Of a DNA stretch of 64,000 nt, positions 55,916 through 64,000 are shown piece by piece; position 1 is the first letter of the stretch; each line of letters opens with the position of its first letter. The notes beneath the pieces were generated by a model. The model saw nothing but the letters and a program-made list of their open reading frames with translations, was not told the DNA's origin and ran no database searches. Source of the stretch: Hyphomicrobiales bacterium (GTDB lineage Bacteria; Pseudomonadota; Alphaproteobacteria; Rhizobiales; Rhizobiaceae). The stretch is taken from assembly GCA_900467185.1 (NCBI GenBank), contig UBPA01000016.1, positions 406-64,405 of the forward strand. Direction: 5' to 3'. The position numbers and the translations under genes were made by a program.

Positions 55916-56317
55916 TTAGAGCCCCGGCAGCGACGGCAGGTCTGCAAAACCCTGCAGCGTCGTGATCAGCCGGGTGTGGTCGTAGGGCTTGGGGAAGAAG
56001 ACGGCCCGGTCCGGCAGTTGGGCCGCGGCATTGGTGACGGCACCGGAGGTGATGATGATCTCGATCGGCGGCCAGCGGTCGCGGATGGCGGCGGCGAGCT
56101 TCAGCCCGTCCATGCTGCCGGGCATGTCGATGTCGGTGAAGACGATGCGGATGTCGAGCCGCGTTTCCAGAAGATGCACGGCCTCGTCGGCACTGCTGGC
56201 CTCCACCACCGTGAAGCCGGCCTCCTCGATCAGGTCCACCGCCATCATCCGCAGCAGCGGCTCATCCTCCACCACCAGCACCACGGAGGGGGATGACGGG
56301 TCCCTGGACTGGCCCAT
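55916..56317 (-). CDS. Receiver-only response regulator
   Basis: 133 residues consisting of a single CheY-like domain: VVLVVEDEPLLRMMAVDLIE (acidic pocket), the phosphoacceptor Asp in VFTDIDMPGSMDGL, IIITSGAV (Thr/Ser switch) and the Lys in AVFFPKPYD. No output domain. Such proteins usually receive phosphate from a nearby or remote hybrid histidine kinase; none is adjacent. The 3' part was duplicated at 55434-55550. Confidence 0.92.
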   Translation of the reverse strand: MGQSRDPSSPSVVLVVEDEPLLRMMAVDLIEEAGFTVVEASSADEAVHLLETRLDIRIVFTDIDMPGSMDGLKLAAAIRDRWPPIEIIITSGAVTNAAAQLPDRAVFFPKPYDHTRLITTLQGFADLPSLPGL

Positions 56318-56550
56318 GCCTCAGCCTCCCCGACGCAGGTCCGCCACCGGTGCCGGGGCGCCGTGCGGAGACAGGGGGAAGGCGAGACATGCGGTCATGG
56401 ATCAGGATGCGTTGTGGATGACATGGGCTGTTCTGTTGTGAAGCGGCCCGGCAGGGCAAGCAAGCGCTTTAATGTTCCCTCGGTCTTTTTCCCGTCCGGC
56501 TCTGTATGAGGGCATCAGCCGTCCGCGTTTCTGCATCATACAGGCGCTTC

Positions 56551-57324
56551 TCAATTGCGTATAGCCACCAGAAACAACCTGGGGAAGCGCAGCAGCACCC
56601 GCCCGTCGGCAAGCGGCGGGTAGTCGGCGCGGATGCGTGCGAGATAGCGGGCGAGAAAGCTCTGCCGGAGATCGTCGGACAGCGGCGCGAGATACGGGCG
56701 CAGGCCCGTGCCCTTCACCCATTCGACGATCGCCTCGGGACCGTCCAGCCGGTGATAATAGATCGTATGCCACACATCGACCCGGGCGCAGAGCGGCGAC
56801 AGGAGATCGACCAGCCGGCCGGGTGCGGGAAGGCTGTTGCGGTCCGGCAGGCCATCCGTGCCATAGGCTTCGGCAAAGGCCGGGTCGGCGGCGATCGCGC
56901 GCATGGCCCGGTGCGTCGGCTCGGTCAGATTGTCCGGCATCTGCACCGCCAGCACGCCGCGGGGCGCCAGCATGCCGGCGAGGCGGACGATGCTGGCCGC
57001 CGGGTCGGGCATCCATTGCAGAACGGCATTGGCAAAGAGCAGCGCCGGCGCTTCGCTCGAGCGCCATGTGGCAAGATCGCCCTGAACGAAGGGAATGCCG
57101 GGCAGGCGCCGCCTTGCCGCAGCCAGCATGTCCGCATCGCTGTCGATGCCCGTCAGCGGCGCCCCGGCAAAGCGTGCGGCCACCAGCTCGGTCGAATTGG
57201 CCGGCCCGCAGCCGATGTCGAACAGCGGGCCTTGCGGCAGGTCGGGCACCTGCGCCAGAAGATCGCGCGCCGGCCGCGTCCGCTCGTCCTCGAATTTGAC
57301 ATATTGCGCCGCCGACCAGGCCAT
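56551..57324 (-). CDS. tam: Trans-aconitate 2-methyltransferase
   Basis: 257 residues, the usual Tam length. The S-adenosylmethionine site is LFDIGCGPANSTELVAARF with GIDSDADMLAAARRRLPGIP, followed by LLFANAVLQWMPDP. The N-terminal MAWSAAQYVKFEDERTRPAR and the late YYHRLDGPEAIVEWVKGTGL match Tam. It esterifies trans-aconitate, a spontaneous by-product that inhibits aconitase. It is 16 bp downstream of the phosphatase gene on the same strand. Confidence 0.93.
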   Translation of the reverse strand: MAWSAAQYVKFEDERTRPARDLLAQVPDLPQGPLFDIGCGPANSTELVAARFAGAPLTGIDSDADMLAAARRRLPGIPFVQGDLATWRSSEAPALLFANAVLQWMPDPAASIVRLAGMLAPRGVLAVQMPDNLTEPTHRAMRAIAADPAFAEAYGTDGLPDRNSLPAPGRLVDLLSPLCARVDVWHTIYYHRLDGPEAIVEWVKGTGLRPYLAPLSDDLRQSFLARYLARIRADYPPLADGRVLLRFPRLFLVAIRN

Positions 57325-57340
57325 ATCTATTCCTTCGCGC

Positions 57341-57904
57341 TCACCCCTTTGCCGGCTTCCACACCTTGGCCGGAAAGCGCAGCGCCTGTTTGGCCAGCTT
57401 GCCCTTCAGCCCGAGGGCCGAATCGCAAAGGCCGACGACATGCCGGTTCGGCTTGGCGTCCGGCCGCAAGGCATGCAGCGCGGCGGCGGCGGCTTCGGAG
57501 TCCATGTAGCGCGCGAGAATGCCGAGCGTCAGCGCCGTCGAGCGGCCGATGCCGCGCAGGCAGTGAACGAGCAGCCGCGCATCGCCCGGCAGGCCGTCGA
57601 TGAAGGCGAAGGCCTGCGCGATGGCCTGCGGCCGGGCCGCGTCACGCTCTTCCGGGTCCATCGTGTCGCCGAAGATCAGCTGCAGGTGCCTGTCGTCCGG
57701 CAGGTCGATCATCGACAGGAGCTTGGTGTCCGGCGCGCGTATGGAGATGAGATGGGTCGGTGCCCAGGCCGCGCGATTGTGCCGCGCCTCCGTCTGCGAG
57801 CTGACCATCAGGGCCAGCGGCCAGCCATGGATATGGCCGGGATTGGGAAGCAGCACCGGCGAAAACAGGACGTCCTCCTCCGGCTTCTGCGCTGCGCGTG
57901 CCAT
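57341..57904 (-). CDS. Protein tyrosine/dual-specificity phosphatase-like
   Basis: 187 residues. The P-loop is LLVHCLRGIGRSTALTLGI, the CX5R signature with preceding His and following Ser. The general acid is likely in the loop IFGDTMDPEERDAARPQ. This atypical dual-specificity fold is found as stand-alone small proteins in rhizobia. Substrate unknown. It is the first gene of a two-gene unit with tam. Confidence 0.88.
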   Translation of the reverse strand: MARAAQKPEEDVLFSPVLLPNPGHIHGWPLALMVSSQTEARHNRAAWAPTHLISIRAPDTKLLSMIDLPDDRHLQLIFGDTMDPEERDAARPQAIAQAFAFIDGLPGDARLLVHCLRGIGRSTALTLGILARYMDSEAAAAALHALRPDAKPNRHVVGLCDSALGLKGKLAKQALRFPAKVWKPAKG

Positions 57905-58182
57905 GCTCCACCTCGTGATTCTCTGTCTGCCCCGCGCGCGAATTTATCAGCCGAAGCTTGATCGAGCAAAGTGTTCCCGTCGGAAACAGGGCAACGACAG
58001 GCGGGGTAGCACCCTTCTCCAGTATCCCGCACGTAATGCGCAACGCGCGGCCTCACGTCCGTCAGGTCGAAAAACGCCTTTCAAACCAAGGGCCTGGGCA
58101 GGCCCGATCCCGGGTCGGGCCCGGGATGACGCGGGAGAGACGGGACTGTCTTGCTCCCCGTTCGGGGTGAACGGGATATCCG

Positions 58183-59223
58183 TCAGAACGTCGTGATGAC
58201 GCTGATGCCGAGGTCGGTGGCGGTGTCCATGGTGGTCAGCGCGGGCACGGCCTCGTCCAGCGACAGATGCCGGCCGATCAGCTTCTGGGGGCTGAGCTTG
58301 CCCGATGCCACCAGCGCCAGCATCGCCTCGTAGCGCCAGGCCTGCATGCCGTGGCTGCCATAGATCTCCAGTTCGTGGCCGATGACCTGCGCCATGGGGA
58401 TCTGCGGTGCGGCATGGTCGCCGAGCATCAGCCCCACCTGCACATGGCGGCCGCGCCGGCGCAGGTTGCGGATGGAGTTGAAGCAGGTGACGGGCGAACC
58501 GAGCGCGTCGATCGAGAGATGCGCGCCGCCGCCGGTGATCTCGCGCACGGCCTCGGCGACGTCGCCCGTCTGCGTGGCGTTGATGGTCTGGACCGCGCCG
58601 ATCTCGCGGGCGAAGGAGAGCTTGGTATCGGCAATGTCGATCGCGATCACGTTCGCGCCCATGGCGGAGGCGATCATGACGGCCGACAGCCCGACGCCGC
58701 CCGCGCCATGCACGGCCACCCACTCGCCGCCGCGCACCCGGCCCTGATCGACGATCGCCCGGAAAGCCGTGGCAAAGCGGCAGCCGAGGCTCGCCGCCGT
58801 CGCCGCATCGATCGTATCGGGCAGGAGCACGAGGTTCTCGTCGGCAAAGTCGATCGCGACATATTCGGCAAACGAGCCCCAATGGGTGAAGCCCGGCTGG
58901 AACTGGTTGGGGCAGACCTGCTGGTTGCCTGAATGGCACTCCGAGCAGCGGCCGCAGCCGGAAACGAACGGCACCGTCACGCGGTCGCCCGTCTTGTAGC
59001 GCATCACGCCGCGGCCCGTGGCCACCACCGTTCCCGCAAGCTCGTGGCCGGGCACGTGCGGCAGGCGGATGTCGGCGTCGTGGCCCATCCAGCCGTGCCA
59101 GTCGCTCCGGCAGAGCCCGGTCGCCTCCACCTTCACCACCACGCCACCATCGGTCGGTGTCGCGTCGGGCACGTCGCGGATCTCCGGCGTCTTGCCGAAC
59201 GTGTCGAAATACATGGCGCGCAT
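58183..59223 (-). CDS. Zinc-dependent alcohol dehydrogenase (MDR family)
   Basis: ATG 59223 with GGAG 6 nt upstream gives [20 protein letters not shown] and 346 residues; the frame extends further but without support. Catalytic zinc ligands Cys ([13 protein letters not shown]), His-Glu ([11 protein letters not shown]) and the structural four-Cys lobe ([16 protein letters not shown]) are intact. NAD site is [20 protein letters not shown]. Late part LGISVITTF ends the protein. Oxidises a primary or secondary alcohol; substrate unknown. Confidence 0.93.
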   Translation of the reverse strand: MRAMYFDTFGKTPEIRDVPDATPTDGGVVVKVEATGLCRSDWHGWMGHDADIRLPHVPGHELAGTVVATGRGVMRYKTGDRVTVPFVSGCGRCSECHSGNQQVCPNQFQPGFTHWGSFAEYVAIDFADENLVLLPDTIDAATAASLGCRFATAFRAIVDQGRVRGGEWVAVHGAGGVGLSAVMIASAMGANVIAIDIADTKLSFAREIGAVQTINATQTGDVAEAVREITGGGAHLSIDALGSPVTCFNSIRNLRRRGRHVQVGLMLGDHAAPQIPMAQVIGHELEIYGSHGMQAWRYEAMLALVASGKLSPQKLIGRHLSLDEAVPALTTMDTATDLGISVITTF

Positions 59224-59529
59224 GGTGGTCTCCGCGTGGTTTGGATCGGCGTTCCGGCGTCCCTGGGACAATTCCCGCAACAGAGCGAAGCGGTTTTGCC
59301 TCCCGCGTCGCCTGGAACAAGGAGGAGGTAGAGCGTTTGTGCGATTCAACGCGCTCTAGCGCAAACAGCATAGGCCGGAAAAGCCCCGACGTCCGGTCGA
59401 TCAGAAGTTTTGATCGATCCATTCACCCCTGTTCTCCGTTTTCAGGCTATGCGACAAGCCGGATCGATCCTGTGCGCGCCGACCGACAGATCCGGCGCGC
59501 CATCCGAGAACGAGAACGAGGAAAGCATC
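59224..59529. other. 306-bp divergent spacer with inverted repeats
   Basis: The region lies between the divergent dehydrogenase and aminotransferase genes. CGATCA at 59398-59403 and TGATCG at 59411-59416 form a 6-bp inverted repeat with a 7-base centre, a possible operator. An AGAGCG..CGCTCT dyad lies around 59332-59357. No gene seen. Confidence 0.5.
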
Positions 59530-60414
59530 ATGGCCGTCGATACGTCACCGCGCAGCACCACCTGGACCTTCGTCGATGGCGAATGGGTGACGGGCAATCC
59601 GCCGCTGATCGGCCCGACCTCGCACGCGATGTGGCTCGGCACCACCGTGTTCGACGGCGCCCGCTGGTTCGACGGCATCGCGCCGGATCTCGACCTCCAC
59701 TGCCAGCGCGTCAACCGCTCGGCCCTGGCGCTCGGCCTCGATCCGGTCGTGGCGGCCGGGGATATCGAGGGCCTCGCCTGGGAGGGCGTGAAGAAGTTCG
59801 ACGGGCAGACCGCGATCTACATCAAGCCGATGTACTGGGCCGAACACGGCATGCCGGGCTCCGTCGTCGCTGCCGATCCCGCCTCCACGCGCTTCGCGCT
59901 CTGCCTGTTCAAGGCGCCGATGAACACGGCGCAGCCCTCCTCGCTCACCGTCTCGCCCTATCGCCGCCCGAGCCCGGAGGTCGCGGTGACCACGGCCAAG
60001 ACCGGCAGCCTCTACCCCAATTCCGGCCGCATGATCCTGGAGGCCCGCGCCCGCGGCTTCGACAATGCGCTGGCGAAGGACATGAACGGCAACGTCGCGG
60101 AAACCGCCTCGTCCAATATCTTCATGGTCAAGGACGGCGTCGTCTTCACCCCGCTCGCCAACGGCACTTTCCTCGCCGGCATCACCCGCTCCCGCGTCCT
60201 CCACCTCCTGCGCCGCGCCGGCCTCGACGTGCGCGAAACGACGCTGACGGTCGAGGACTTCCTGGCCGCCGACGAGATCTTCACCTCCGGCAACTACTCC
60301 AAGATCGTCCCCGTCGTCAGGCTCGACGACCGCCACCTGCAGGAAGGCCCCGTGGCCAAGAAGGCGCTGGAGGTCTACATGGACTGGGCGCATGGCAACG
60401 GGTCGGATTTTTAA
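59530..60414 (+). CDS. Branched-chain amino acid aminotransferase-like (class IV)
   Basis: 294 residues from ATG 59530 (MAVDTSPRSTTWTFVDGEWV); the upstream ATG at 59410 would add a leader with no ribosome site. The fold-type IV PLP enzyme pattern is clear: HAMWLGTTVFDGARWFDGIA, HCQRVNRSALALGL, the PLP lysine in TTAKTGSLYPNSGRMIL, EARARGFDNALAKD and ETASSNIFMVKDGVVFTP, and GITRSRVLHLLRRAG. It catalyses a 2-oxoglutarate-dependent transamination, probably of Val/Leu/Ile or a D-amino acid. A palindromic element follows. Confidence 0.9.
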   Translation: MAVDTSPRSTTWTFVDGEWVTGNPPLIGPTSHAMWLGTTVFDGARWFDGIAPDLDLHCQRVNRSALALGLDPVVAAGDIEGLAWEGVKKFDGQTAIYIKPMYWAEHGMPGSVVAADPASTRFALCLFKAPMNTAQPSSLTVSPYRRPSPEVAVTTAKTGSLYPNSGRMILEARARGFDNALAKDMNGNVAETASSNIFMVKDGVVFTPLANGTFLAGITRSRVLHLLRRAGLDVRETTLTVEDFLAADEIFTSGNYSKIVPVVRLDDRHLQEGPVAKKALEVYMDWAHGNGSDF

Positions 60415-60441
60415 GGCGATGTGTCGTCTCTAGCGTAGAGC

Positions 60442-60606
60442 CGCCCCTCATCCGGCTGCCGCCACCTTCTCCCCGCCAAGCGGGGCGAAGGGACACGCGG
60501 CGAGCGCTCGCTTGTTTCTTGAAGGTTGATGATCGGGGCAGACGCCGCGCCCCAAGTCCCTTCTCCCTGCGCGCGGGGAGAAGGTGGCGGCAGCCGGATG
60601 AGGGGC
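60442..60606. repeat. 165-bp palindromic element with perfect 32-bp inverted ends
   Basis: Termini at 60442-60473 and 60575-60606 are exact inverted copies starting GCCCCTCATCCGGCTGCCGC. Same plan as the element at 4851-5010 but a different subtype (CCGGCTGCCGCCACC against CTGCCTGCCGGCAT). It occupies the spacer between two convergent genes. Confidence 0.85.
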
Positions 60607-60675
60607 AGCCACACCCACCGACGCACCCCATCAGCCCTTAAGGCGCAACCCCCACACCCTCCGACCCCAGATCCT

Positions 60676-61455
60676 TCAAGGCCCACGGATCAACCCAACC
60701 TCCCGCATCTCCTTGACGCTCAGATACGCCAGCCGATCCGGCGGCGTTTCCATCGCCCGTTGCCACAGCCCGGGCTTGATGCCCATGGCGTCGAGGTGGC
60801 GGGTGATGGTGGCGGTGGTGCGCTGGGCTTCGGACATCGCCATTTCCGGCGAGAGCTTTTCGCGCGTGCCGTTGAAGATCTGGTGCACGCCGACGACGGC
60901 GCCCTCGGCCACCGTCCGCTCGACCCCGCCCGAGAGAACGATGGGGCAGGAGGAGGCGCAGAGCGCGCCTTTTTCGACGATCGTGTTCAGCTGCCGATCG
61001 CGGATCAGCTTCGACATGGCCAGCGCATCGCTGACGGAGCCGCCGGGCGAATCCAGCTGCACCACCTTCACATATTCCCCGCGCGCCTCGATTTCCACGG
61101 CAAAGCGTGCGGCGGCGCCGGGGTCGATCGCCCCTTTGGCGAGCATCACGCCGCCGGGCTGCAGCTCGAAGCGGATGGCCTGCTTCAGGGTTTCCGCGTC
61201 GGTCGTCACCTCGCCCGGCGCATCCTCCGGCTCGCCGGTGGTGAGCGCAGGGGGCAGGACAGGCTCGCTCATCGGGTTTGCCGGATTGAGGGCGGCTGCC
61301 GCGTTCTGTCCCGCGATCTCGCGAAAATCGATGACCACGAAAACGAGGGCCGCCGCGAGCAGGATATAGAAGAAGGCGCGCATCATCTGGCCGTCGTCCA
61401 CTTTCGCAGAAAAGCGTGTCAGGGCGTTTATGGCGCCGCCGGCCGTCGGCCTCAT
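60676..61455 (-). CDS. ClpP/crotonase-fold membrane-anchored serine hydrolase
   Basis: 259 residues. A transmembrane helix at about 24-42 (MMRAFFYILLAAALVFVVI) is followed by a linker and a ClpP-like domain: ARGEYVKVVQLDSPGGSVSD, ALAMSKLIRDRQLNTIVEKG and a Ser-rich ALCASSCPIVLSGG, VVGVHQIFNGTRE. The SxxCP/S-containing turn carries the candidate nucleophile and HQ the base. Such proteins act on periplasmic or membrane polypeptides; activity here is unproven. Its start overlaps the preceding gene by 4 bp (ATGA). Confidence 0.78.
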   Translation of the reverse strand: MRPTAGGAINALTRFSAKVDDGQMMRAFFYILLAAALVFVVIDFREIAGQNAAAALNPANPMSEPVLPPALTTGEPEDAPGEVTTDAETLKQAIRFELQPGGVMLAKGAIDPGAAARFAVEIEARGEYVKVVQLDSPGGSVSDALAMSKLIRDRQLNTIVEKGALCASSCPIVLSGGVERTVAEGAVVGVHQIFNGTREKLSPEMAMSEAQRTTATITRHLDAMGIKPGLWQRAMETPPDRLAYLSVKEMREVGLIRGP

Positions 61456-62780
61456 GCCTGGGGTGCCTTGCCCTGCGGGCCTAAGCGCGTTCCCTTTGCC
61501 GGAAGATCGAGGCTGGTGATGTTGGAGGGCTCGTCGGCCACGTCGTCCGCAGCCGGCGCGGCCTCCCGGCGCGCCAGAGCCTCGAGATCGACGCCGCTGC
61601 GGGCGAGGGCCTGCTGCACCTCCATCGCCGCCAGCAGTTCGGCCGCGGTGATGCGGGCGGCAAAGGGCAGGCTTTCCTCCTGACGGCGGAGCGACGCATG
61701 CGCGATCGCCAGCATGAACACCAGCACCGCCGGCAGGAGGTCGATCGAGATCGCCCCGGCCCAGCTCGGAATGAAATCAGAGGCATAGACGAGCACGGCG
61801 GCCGCCGCCGACAGCGGCACGAAGCGGCGTTCCTCCACCGGCGGACGCTTCAGGATCTCGGCTGCGGCATCCGACAGAACCTTCGACTGCGCGGCGACCG
61901 AGGTGCGGATCGTCGCAATCACCTGATCCTGCCGGTTGATGAGGTCGGGCTCCAGCCCGCTTGCCACCGGTGCGATGAAGCCGAGCGAGAGATCGTCGGC
62001 CGCACGCTTGACCGAGCCGGCAATGGAGGTCTGCTCGAGCGCGGTGATCGTGCCCGTCAGCGCCACGGCTTCCGTGGAAAACGAATCGGCCCGCGGCTCG
62101 ATGGCGCCGGGGGAGGACAGGAGGCCGCGCATGGTGGAGATGCGGCTCTGACCTTCGGTGAAGAGGGTTTCCACGCGGTCGCGCGATGCCGCGATGCCGG
62201 CCTGCAGCTCGCGCAGCTGCGCGGCCATCTGCGCCAGAAGCTGCACGACGCTGCCGGCCCCGGTCGTGCCGGTCAGGGCGCCGCTTCGCTGTTCCTGATC
62301 CGACAGGCGCTGGAACCGCTCGGAGGTGCGCTGGATATCCGGCAGCAGGCTCTGGGCGGCGAGCGCGTTCTGGTGCGCCTTGTCGAGATCGGCCGTGTAG
62401 TCCTCGATCGTCTCGGCCAGATGCTGCTCGACGGCGGCGGAACCGGCAAGGGCCGCCGCATTGAGCCAGCTCGCCATGGCGATGATCATGACGCAGCCGA
62501 GCGCCATGATGCCGAGCATGCCGGTGCGGCCCGAACGGCTCGTCACATGCGGGTAGAACCGCGCCATATAGGTCCAGAAGGCGTAGATCGCGACGGAGAC
62601 GGCGCAGGAATAGATCATCGCGGCGAAGAACACGGCCGTCGCCGACCCGTCGAGGATCGAGCGCACGCCCAGATAGGTATAGACGCCCGAGGCGAGTGCC
62701 AGAACGGCCAGCGCGAAACGCGTCATGGTTTCGACGGCCTCGATGCCGTCCTGCAATCGATGCGAAGCGCCAAGCGCCAT
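61452..62780 (-). CDS. Multi-spanning membrane protein with periplasmic coiled-coil
   Basis: 442 residues. N-terminal helices at about 20-110 (RFALAVLALASGVYTYLGV; ATAVFFAAMIYSCAVSVAIY; MLGIMALGCVMIIAMASWL), a long helical/coiled region to about 300 (AVEQHLAETIEDYTADLDKA, RTSERFQRLSDQEQRS, AALRELQAGIAASRDRVE-like) and C-terminal helices (AAAAVLVYASDFIPSW; IDLLPAVLVFMLAIAHASL). Family not recognised. It is translationally coupled to the ClpP-fold gene and may be its scaffold, receptor or substrate. Confidence 0.75.
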   Translation of the reverse strand: MALGASHRLQDGIEAVETMTRFALAVLALASGVYTYLGVRSILDGSATAVFFAAMIYSCAVSVAIYAFWTYMARFYPHVTSRSGRTGMLGIMALGCVMIIAMASWLNAAALAGSAAVEQHLAETIEDYTADLDKAHQNALAAQSLLPDIQRTSERFQRLSDQEQRSGALTGTTGAGSVVQLLAQMAAQLRELQAGIAASRDRVETLFTEGQSRISTMRGLLSSPGAIEPRADSFSTEAVALTGTITALEQTSIAGSVKRAADDLSLGFIAPVASGLEPDLINRQDQVIATIRTSVAAQSKVLSDAAAEILKRPPVEERRFVPLSAAAAVLVYASDFIPSWAGAISIDLLPAVLVFMLAIAHASLRRQEESLPFAARITAAELLAAMEVQQALARSGVDLEALARREAAPAADDVADEPSNITSLDLPAKGTRLGPQGKAPQA

Positions 62781-63036
62781 GGAGAATTCCCCTGGTTTCG
62801 AAAGTCTTAACAGGGGCTTAAGAAACGGGCGAAATGAAGGCCGGCCTGCGGGTGCACACGGGCTCCGTCGTGCTGGCGCGCGTGTGATGACGCAGTCGTG
62901 AAGCGGGCGCGGGAGAAAACCATTTCGCCGGAGGCGATGAATTTAGCGATGGCGCCGGTTGCCTCGCATGGCCGGGGTGCCTATGTTCTCCCTGACGATT
63001 TCGTGAATGAATTCCGATGCCAAGAGGAGAACCGCC

Positions 63037-63636
63037 ATGGCTTTCGAACTTCCCCCGCTGCCCTATGACTACGATGCGCTTGCGCCCTTCATGTCGCGCG
63101 AAACGCTGGAATATCATCACGACAAGCACCATCAGGCCTATGTGACGGCCGGCAACAAGCTGGCGGAAGAGGCCGGCCTTGCCGATCTCTCGCTCGAAGA
63201 GATCGTCAAGAAGTCCTACGGCACCAACCAGCCGCTCTTCAACAATGCCGGCCAGCATTACAACCACCTCCACTTCTGGAAGTGGATGAAGAAGGGCGGC
63301 GGCGGAACCTCGCTGCCGGGCAAGCTCGACGCAGCCATCAAGTCCGACCTCGGCGGCTACGACAAGTTCAAGGCCGACTTCATCGCAGCCGGCGTCGGCC
63401 AGTTCGGCTCCGGCTGGGCCTGGCTCGCCGTCAAGGACGGCAAGCTGCAGATCGCCAAGACCCCGAACGGCGAAAACCCGCTGGTCCACGGCGCGACCCC
63501 GGTGCTCGGCGTCGACGTGTGGGAACACTCCTACTACATCGACTACCGCAACGCGCGCCCGAAGTACCTCGAAGCCTTCATCGACAATCTGATCAACTGG
63601 GACTACGTCCTGGAGCTTTACGAAAAGGCAGCCTGA
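63037..63636 (+). CDS. sodB: Superoxide dismutase (Fe/Mn)
   Basis: 199 residues from ATG 63037, chosen for AGAGGAGA 6 nt upstream. Metal ligands are visible: His in LEYHHDKHHQAYV, His in NNAGQHYNHLHFW, Asp in VLGVDVWEHSYYIDY and His in WEHS. The GSGWAWLAVKDGKLQ block and the C-terminal YRNARPKYLEAFIDNLINWD are typical of the cytosolic enzyme that disposes of superoxide. Fe or Mn preference cannot be told here. A strong terminator follows. Confidence 0.97.
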   Translation: MAFELPPLPYDYDALAPFMSRETLEYHHDKHHQAYVTAGNKLAEEAGLADLSLEEIVKKSYGTNQPLFNNAGQHYNHLHFWKWMKKGGGGTSLPGKLDAAIKSDLGGYDKFKADFIAAGVGQFGSGWAWLAVKDGKLQIAKTPNGENPLVHGATPVLGVDVWEHSYYIDYRNARPKYLEAFIDNLINWDYVLELYEKAA

Positions 63637-63655
63637 TCAGGCTCGGAAACGACGG

Positions 63656-63686
63656 AAAGCGGGGCCCTCGGGTCCCGCTTTTTTTC
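63656..63686 (+). terminator. Rho-independent terminator of sodB
   Basis: AAAGCGGGGCC and GGTCCCGCTTT form a GC-rich stem of about 11 pairs, including one G-T, around a four-base loop, followed by a run of T. It is 20 bp after the sodB stop. Confidence 0.9.
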
Positions 63687-63714
63687 TGTCTGACAAAGTG
63701 CGCAATCCTCTCCT

Positions 63715-63801
63715 CCGTCATGCTCGGGCTTGTCCCGAGCATCTGCAACGGTCTGATTTTGTTGACGTTAGCAGATCCTCGGCACAAGGCCGAGGATGAC
63801 G
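63715..63801. repeat. Palindromic intergenic repeat
   Basis: A CCGTCATGCTCGGGCTTGTC arm and the inverted CCTCGGCACAAGGCCGAGGA arm flank an AT-richer middle. Closest in layout to the unit at 862-948. Confidence 0.7.
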
Positions 63802-63935
63802 TCGCGTCAAGAGGGATCCCGCTCGGCAGACCTGTGGCCCTCCGGCTCCGCTTTCCGGCACGCCGATCGTGTCGCAGAGCGTTTGGCCGACAGTCTGTCA
63901 TCCCTCTGTCATCCCCCTTCGCTACCTCGCCCGTC

Positions 63936-64000
63936 ATGACCGAAAACCCCGTCCTCCGCCTCGGCATCATCGCCGATCCGCAATATGCCGATCTCGCGCC
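63936..64000 (+). CDS. Metallophosphoesterase-like protein, 5' end only
   Basis: ATG 63936 gives MTENPVLRLGIIADPQYADL and runs off the window. The GIIADPQYAD start fits calcineurin-like phosphoesterases, in which the first Asp and a following polar residue bind metal. Too short to say more. Confidence 0.5.
   Translation, partial: MTENPVLRLGIIADPQYADLA

Overview
The window is about 64 kb of GC-rich chromosome from an alphaproteobacterium, most likely Rhizobiaceae. The evidence is the smc and ppdK core genes, a tRNA-Gln integration site, rhizobial-type intergenic palindromic repeats, and a DUF853/HerA-like ATPase, Fe/Mn-SOD and DUF1499 membrane protein of rhizobial flavour. Genus cannot be fixed from this window. 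All family calls come from reading motifs; no database search was run.

Left core (1-14.0 kb): the tail of a DsbA-like lipoprotein gene, smc, a decayed toxin-antitoxin patch carrying a palindromic repeat, ppdK, a GGDEF protein gene with an apparent 1-nt frameshift, a DUF1499 membrane protein, and a metallo-beta-lactamase-fold hydrolase translationally coupled to a small unknown protein.

Island (about 14.1-39.7 kb): tRNA-Gln(TTG) is followed by a tyrosine recombinase. A degenerate copy of the tRNA 3' end lies near 39.7 kb. Copies of TGTC(G/T)TACA with 13-bp spacing lie just inside both ends, as expected for integrase arm sites. The cargo is a HipBA pair and a large inositol-type catabolic locus. 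A plus-strand run holds a LacI regulator, an ABC sugar importer with two paralogous binding proteins, a TIM-barrel protein, iolG, an iolI-like gene, an iolC-DUF2090 fusion, iolD, iolE, iolB, a tautomerase and an RpiR regulator. A facing minus-strand operon holds a second iolG-like gene, a second iolE-like gene and two more Gfo/Idh/MocA dehydrogenases, with a divergent LacI regulator. Together these would import inositols or inositol derivatives, oxidise and isomerise them to 2-keto-myo-inositol and take them to ring-opened products. iolA is absent and must be supplied elsewhere.

Right flank (39.9-44.3 kb): a putative glycosyltransferase faces a four-gene operon encoding a GDPD-like protein, a HAD phosphatase, a tandem nucleotidyltransferase fusion and a further degenerate nucleotidyltransferase. 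This is an unrecognised pathway, perhaps for activating a phosphorylated building block of a surface polymer.

Right core (44.5-64 kb): small hypothetical genes (several with TTG starts), a Phd-like antitoxin, a cold-shock protein, a DUF853 ATPase, two aldo/keto reductases, an MFS exporter with divergent LysR regulator, ChaC, a receiver-only response regulator plus a decayed duplicate of its 3' end, Tam, a tyrosine phosphatase, a zinc alcohol dehydrogenase, a branched-chain-type aminotransferase, a ClpP-fold membrane protein coupled to a multi-spanning coiled-coil protein, sodB, and the start of a metallophosphoesterase. Palindromic intergenic repeats are frequent in both core arms, but I saw none in the island.
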